Below, piece after piece: positions 34,981 to 38,604 of a stretch of DNA of 38,604 bases. The stretch covers positions 1 through 38,604 of the forward strand of contig CAIYTT010000027.1 of assembly GCA_903929195.1 (NCBI GenBank), in the 5' to 3' direction. The translations under genes and the position numbers were made by a program. Origin of the DNA: an uncultured Bacteroidota bacterium. GTDB lineage: Bacteria; Bacteroidota; Bacteroidia; Chitinophagales; Chitinophagaceae. Under the pieces are notes generated by a model. It was not told the origin of the DNA and searched no databases. It saw only the letters and a list, made by a program, of their open reading frames with translations. The first letter of the stretch is position 1; the number at the start of each line of letters is the position of its first letter.

Positions 34981-35541
34981 ATGAAAAAAGTAATTCTAAC
35001 AATTTGTTGCCTGTACATGGGCATTTTAGTTGTAAATGCACAAGATAATAAACCTGCTGCACCACCAATACAAGCTGTACCACCAAGACAAACACCAGTA
35101 CCTGCCGCAGTTCCGGTTCCACCAACACCGCCACCTGTAGCTGCACCTGAAAAGAAAGACGGTGGTATTTTTAAATTTACCGAAACAACACACAATTTCG
35201 GTGAAGTTCCTGAAGGCCCGATAGCAGAATGTGATTTTGAATTTGTAAACATAGGCAAAAAACCTATTACAATTACAGAAGCTCATGGCTCATGCGGTTG
35301 TACAGTTCCTGAATGGCCTCACGAACCAATTATGCCCATAAAAAGAGGACTTTTTCATGGTAAAAACAAAAAAACAGTAATACACGTTAAATATAATACT
35401 ACAGGCAGACAAGGACCAATAAATAAGACCGTTACAATCAATTCGGACGGGCAGCCACAGCCAATGGTATTAACAATAACAGGAAATGTAAAACCTAAAC
35501 CGGCAGAAGCACCGGCAACACCACCGGCACAAGGAAAATAA
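34981..35541 (+). CDS. DUF1573 protein 2 of 4
   Basis: 186 residues. A signal peptide (VILTICCLYMGILVVNAQ) is followed by a Pro/Ala-rich linker (~22-58) and a DUF1573 domain beginning FKFTETTHNFGEVPEGP and containing EAHGSCGCTVPEWPHEP (Cys105, Cys107). Compared with its neighbours it has a basic loop (MPIKRGLFHGKNKKTV) in place of the usual APGKKG turn. The tail is again Pro/Ala-rich. No catalytic function is evident; it is likely periplasmic or surface-exposed. There is a short gap (85 bp) before the next member. Confidence 0.88.
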   Translation: MKKVILTICCLYMGILVVNAQDNKPAAPPIQAVPPRQTPVPAAVPVPPTPPPVAAPEKKDGGIFKFTETTHNFGEVPEGPIAECDFEFVNIGKKPITITEAHGSCGCTVPEWPHEPIMPIKRGLFHGKNKKTVIHVKYNTTGRQGPINKTVTINSDGQPQPMVLTITGNVKPKPAEAPATPPAQGK

Positions 35542-35626
35542 TTTTTATTGCTATTTTTTCTATATCTTATTGCTTGAAAACTAACGTTTGTTTCCTATTT
35601 TTGTTTATGTTAAAAAAATAATGCTC

Positions 35627-36685
35627 ATGAAAAAAACATTCATTTATTGTGCTTGTATGTTCCTTTTTACTACTTATGCTATTGCACAAGAAAAAGTAGT
35701 ACCTGCAACAGATATAAAAAGTACAGAGAAAAAAGTAAGTTCTACAAAAACTACTTCTGCAAAAAAAATTGATAAAACAAAAAAAGTAACCATTACAACA
35801 AAGGCACAAACTGCTGATGAAATAGCTAAACAAAAACAATTATTAAAAGAAAAAAATAAAAATAATAAACAGGAACCATTTGTCATGGATCCGGCTCATC
35901 CGCTTACATCAGAACAATTGAGACAAAGGCAATTACAAGAATTGCAAATGCAACAAGAAGACCCTGCCCATCCGCTTACTGCCGAACAGTTGAAACAAAG
36001 GCAATTACAAAAAGGGGGAACAACAGTAAAAAATGCTCCGCTACAACCTCCTACTCCACAGCAGCTTAAAGAAAGTCAAATTCAAAAGCAAAAAGTTAAT
36101 AATAAGAATATGGATCCTGCACATCCACTTACTGCTGAAGAAATGCAAAAACAACAGATTGGCAATCAACAAATCGTTATGGACCCTGCCCACCCGCTAA
36201 CGGTTGAGGAAATTAGGAAATTACAGTTAAAAAACGGACCTGTACCTCCTAATCCTAATGCTGTAGGGCAACCTCCATTGCCTCCCGGTCAAAATCAGGC
36301 ATCAAATGAAGAGCCTGCAATAAAAGACCCTAAAGCACCCAAATTTAAATTTACTGATGGTGATACATTTGACTATGGTGAAATATTAGAAAGTAACGAA
36401 CCTGCTGAACATATTTTTGAGTTTGAAAATGTAGGAAAAAAACCACTTACAATTACTGAAGCTCATGGTTCATGTGGTTGTACTGTACCAAGCTGGCCTA
36501 AAGAAGCAATTGCACCAGGCAAAAAAGGACAAATTTCAGTAAAATATTCCTCAAAAGGAAGAGTTGGTGCAATAAGTAAAGAAGTTACAATTACTTCAAA
36601 TGCAGACCCAAGTCAAGTAATGTTACATATTAGGGGTACAGTTAAATCGAACCCCGATTTAAGTACTACACCGGCTGCACATTAA
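35627..36685 (+). CDS. DUF1573 protein 3 of 4, with DPAHPLT repeats
   Basis: 352 residues from the ATG at 35627 (the frame is open to 35588, but the signal peptide KKTFIYCACMFLFTTYAIAQ starts here). After a Lys/Thr-rich stretch come four copies of a ~20-residue unit DPAHPLTxEqlrqrQLQ (starting at 35888, 35960, 36113 and 36182) plus one degenerate copy with PPTPQQLKES. Then a Pro/Asn-rich linker and a C-terminal DUF1573 domain with EAHGSCGCTVPSWPKEAIAPG. The amphipathic Gln/Lys-rich units look helical and may bind a partner or wall polymer; this is inference. Third member of the tandem array. Confidence 0.87.
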   Translation: MKKTFIYCACMFLFTTYAIAQEKVVPATDIKSTEKKVSSTKTTSAKKIDKTKKVTITTKAQTADEIAKQKQLLKEKNKNNKQEPFVMDPAHPLTSEQLRQRQLQELQMQQEDPAHPLTAEQLKQRQLQKGGTTVKNAPLQPPTPQQLKESQIQKQKVNNKNMDPAHPLTAEEMQKQQIGNQQIVMDPAHPLTVEEIRKLQLKNGPVPPNPNAVGQPPLPPGQNQASNEEPAIKDPKAPKFKFTDGDTFDYGEILESNEPAEHIFEFENVGKKPLTITEAHGSCGCTVPSWPKEAIAPGKKGQISVKYSSKGRVGAISKEVTITSNADPSQVMLHIRGTVKSNPDLSTTPAAH

Positions 36686-36725
36686 AAAACGTTTTTAATA
36701 ACCATTAAAATAAAAAATAAATATT

Positions 36726-37145
36726 ATGAAAAAGTTAATCATCCCTATGTTTTTGGTTTGTTTAGGTTTTTGCCTACAATTGAGTACAAATGCTATTGCA
36801 CAAAAAAAAGATGGTGCTGCATTTAAATTTAAAGACGGTGATACTTTCGATTTTGGTGAAGTGCCAATGGGAGACGACGTGTTTCACGATTTCATTTTTA
36901 CAAATGTTGGTAATGCAGCATTAATTATCACTGATGCAAATCCTTCTTGCAGTTGCACCACACCGGTTTGGGATAAAGCACCTGTAATGCCAGGCCAAAC
37001 AGGTAAAATAAATGTTGGTTATAAAACCAAAGAACATCCCGGTCCATTTAATAAAGAAGTATCTATTCTTTCTAATGCTACAAACAATCCTAATGGAGAA
37101 AAAAGATATACTATCTATATTAAGGGAACTGTAAAAACAAAATAA
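36726..37145 (+). CDS. DUF1573 protein 4 of 4
   Basis: 139 residues, the smallest member: signal peptide (IIPMFLVCLGFCLQLSTNAIAQ) directly followed by the DUF1573 domain, without a linker. Conserved blocks are FKDGDTFDFGEVPMGDD, DANPSCSCTTPVWDKAPVMPG (CSC instead of CGC) and HPGPFNKEVSILSNA. It is 40 bp after member 3 and followed by a strong terminator, so the array is likely one transcript. Confidence 0.88.
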   Translation: MKKLIIPMFLVCLGFCLQLSTNAIAQKKDGAAFKFKDGDTFDFGEVPMGDDVFHDFIFTNVGNAALIITDANPSCSCTTPVWDKAPVMPGQTGKINVGYKTKEHPGPFNKEVSILSNATNNPNGEKRYTIYIKGTVKTK

Positions 37146-37164
37146 TTATTTAATTACAATAAAA

Positions 37165-37196
37165 AAAATGCTGCCACTATTACTTGGCAGCATTTT
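37165..37196 (+). terminator. Intrinsic terminator of the DUF1573 array
   Basis: Perfect 12-bp stem AAAATGCTGCCA (37165-37176) with TGGCAGCATTTT (37185-37196) and an 8-base loop, 19 bp after the last stop codon. A- and T-tracts on both sides allow action in either direction. Confidence 0.85.
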
Positions 37197-37208
37197 CATT
37201 TAATACAA

Positions 37209-37250
37209 TTAGGCAATATGAAATTTTAATATTAATTTCAAATTGCCTAA
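37209..37250. repeat. Second inverted repeat after the DUF1573 array
   Basis: TTAGGCAA-TA-TGAAATT (37209-37225) pairs with AATTTCA-AA-TTGCCTAA (37234-37250), leaving a two-base internal bulge and an 8-base loop. It is followed by CTTTGTTTTTC, so it may be a second terminator. The rest of 37251-37443 is AT-rich leader DNA of the next gene, with a possible -7 box TATTTTTG at 37407-37414. Confidence 0.6.
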
Positions 37251-37443
37251 CTTTGTTTTTCAAATTATTATCCAATAAAAATAATTAAATATTTATAATT
37301 CATACAATCAACTCAATACTAAATAATAAAAACATCATATAAATCTCAAAATGAAGTAAAATTCAAAAAATAATATAAAATTAATATTAAAAACCTCATT
37401 AAACATTATTTTTGTAAATTATATTATAAAATAAGAAAAATTC

Positions 37444-38604
37444 ATGAATTTATTTAAGAAATCTATCCAAGCTATTTATTTGATCGCTATTACATTTGGT
37501 ATTACTTCTAATACTTCATTCGGGCAAATTGCAACTTATACCTCAGACACTACAGGTGCATTAGCATCAGTAGCAACAAATGCTACTGCTATAGGTGGAC
37601 TAACAAGAGTAAATGGTGCTACTATTCCGGGAACACGTTGTTCTTCAGGATTTTCATCAGCAAATTTATCAAGTTCTACTACTTACTCTACAACTGGGGC
37701 AGCTACTGAAGTTACAGTAAGTGCCAATACAGGATATACATTAAATGTTACCGGTTTTACTGCAGATTTAAGGCGTTCGCCTACAGGCCCAACAAATGCT
37801 CGCTATGCATATAGTGTTGATGGCGGAACAACATGGATTGATGAAGGTACAGATCATGCTCCTAATAATGCCGTTTGTGGTACTACAACAACCTATTTAT
37901 GGTCAACTGCGTTTGCAGTTGCAAGCACTACAACTCTAAAGTTTAGAATCTACGGTTTTAATGCAAGCACTACAACTACCGCTGGTACTATACAAATACT
38001 AAATTTAATAATTAACGGTACTGTTACTGCATCAACAAGTTGCAGTATTCCAACCGGATTATCTGCAACTGCAATTACAACAACTACCGCTACCCTCAAC
38101 TGGGCAGCCGTTACAGGTGTTACTTCTTATAATATTCAGTATCGCCAAACAGGTACTACTACTTGGAGTACAGCTACATCAACAACCACTTCAACCAATA
38201 TTACCGGTTTAACTTGTAATACTTCTTACGAATTTCAAGTACAAACAGTATGTTCATCCGGCACAAGTGCATTTAGTGGTTCTACTACATTTACTACTTT
38301 AACTTGTCCTTGCAGTATTCCAACCGGTTTATCTGCAACTGCAATCACAACAACTACCGCTTCCCTAAACTGGACTGCTGTTACAGGTGCTACCTCTTAT
38401 AATATTCAGTATCGCCAAACAGGTACTACTACCTGGAGTACTGCTACTTCTACAACAACATCAACCAATATTACCGGTTTAACTTGTAATACTTCTTACG
38501 AATTTCAAGTACAAGCTGTTTGTACAAGTACAAGTGCTTTCAGTGGCTCTACTACTTTTACTACTTTAACATGCCCTTGCAGTATTCCAACCGGTTTATC
38601 TGCA
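37444..38604 (+). CDS. Secreted FN3-repeat protein (3' end missing)
   Basis: 387 codons, open to the end of the window. It starts at the ATG at 37444 with a signal peptide (SIQAIYLIAITFGI, cleavage after SFGQ). Residues ~32-198 are the same beta-rich module found twice in the giant phospholipase D protein (ADLRRSPTGPTNARYAYS, DGGTTWIDEG, LKFRIYGFNAS). From ~200 come fibronectin III domains (CSIPTGLSATAITTTTATLNW type), each ~90 residues and nearly identical at DNA level. A T9SS domain is expected beyond the window, but is not visible. Likely a surface adhesin or enzyme of the same family. Confidence 0.88.
   Translation, partial: MNLFKKSIQAIYLIAITFGITSNTSFGQIATYTSDTTGALASVATNATAIGGLTRVNGATIPGTRCSSGFSSANLSSSTTYSTTGAATEVTVSANTGYTLNVTGFTADLRRSPTGPTNARYAYSVDGGTTWIDEGTDHAPNNAVCGTTTTYLWSTAFAVASTTTLKFRIYGFNASTTTTAGTIQILNLIINGTVTASTSCSIPTGLSATAITTTTATLNWAAVTGVTSYNIQYRQTGTTTWSTATSTTTSTNITGLTCNTSYEFQVQTVCSSGTSAFSGSTTFTTLTCPCSIPTGLSATAITTTTASLNWTAVTGATSYNIQYRQTGTTTWSTATSTTTSTNITGLTCNTSYEFQVQAVCTSTSAFSGSTTFTTLTCPCSIPTGLSA
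38041..38604 (+). repeat. Tandem FN3-coding DNA repeat, period 267-270 bp
   Basis: The start TGCAGTATTCCAACCGG recurs at 38041, 38311 and 38578, giving periods of 270 and 267 bp. Long stretches are identical between units, for instance from AATATTCAGTATCGCC onward, indicating recent duplication or gene conversion. Confidence 0.85.

Overview
The window is AT-rich DNA from a member of the Bacteroidota, most likely a Chitinophagales/Sphingobacteriia-type environmental bacterium. Evidence: type IX secretion (T9SS) C-terminal sorting domains on five proteins, the gliding pair GldF/GldG, a DUF4340 partner, Bacteroidota-type promoters (TTTG, about 19 nt, TAnnTTTG), absence of strong Shine-Dalgarno sites, futalosine-route menaquinone synthesis (MqnE), and a CrtI/CrtB/CrtZ/CrtYcd carotenoid operon. 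The exact taxon cannot be read from the sequence.

Layout. 1-513: tail of a secreted T9SS protein with a palindromic repeat translated in frame. 691-1674: an MntA/HepT toxin-antitoxin pair bracketed by two ~165 bp direct repeats. 1814-2672 (minus): ArsR-type repressor plus AHSA1/SRPBCC protein, with twin operators over the promoter. 2727-3254: gene-free, with two striking hairpins. 3286-6915: gldF, gldG and a DUF4340 lipoprotein-like gene. 7034-8633: hemH and hemJ, the last steps of heme synthesis. 8678-8821: a palindromic MITE-like element. 9044-12034: leuS. 12133-13521: secreted NHL-repeat protein. 13722-17051: nuoM, nuoN and a small unknown protein.

17129-23018 is the most coherent system: a CarH/LitR-like MerR regulator whose start codon lies inside a perfect 16-bp inverted repeat, followed by crtI, crtB, an exported unknown protein, idi, an SRPBCC protein, crtZ and crtYcd. 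Genes are spaced by 25 bp or less, or overlap by 4-29 bp. Together they would convert IPP/DMAPP-derived GGPP to lycopene, beta-carotene and zeaxanthin. The operon ends in a 62-nt near-perfect palindrome covering the last stop codon.

23133-28448 (minus) encodes a 1771-residue secreted protein combining SprB-like and fibronectin III repeats with a two-HKD phospholipase D module and a T9SS signal. 28883-31479: secreted M43 metalloprotease overlapping mqnE by 4 bp. 31598-32695: T9SS protein of unknown function. 32744-34311 (minus): TsaC-type synthase and a GT9 glycosyltransferase. 34431-37145: four tandem DUF1573 proteins, one carrying DPAHPLT repeats. 37444-38604: start of another secreted FN3-repeat protein sharing its N-terminal module with the phospholipase D protein.

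No tRNA, rRNA, CRISPR array, transposase or integrase was recognised.
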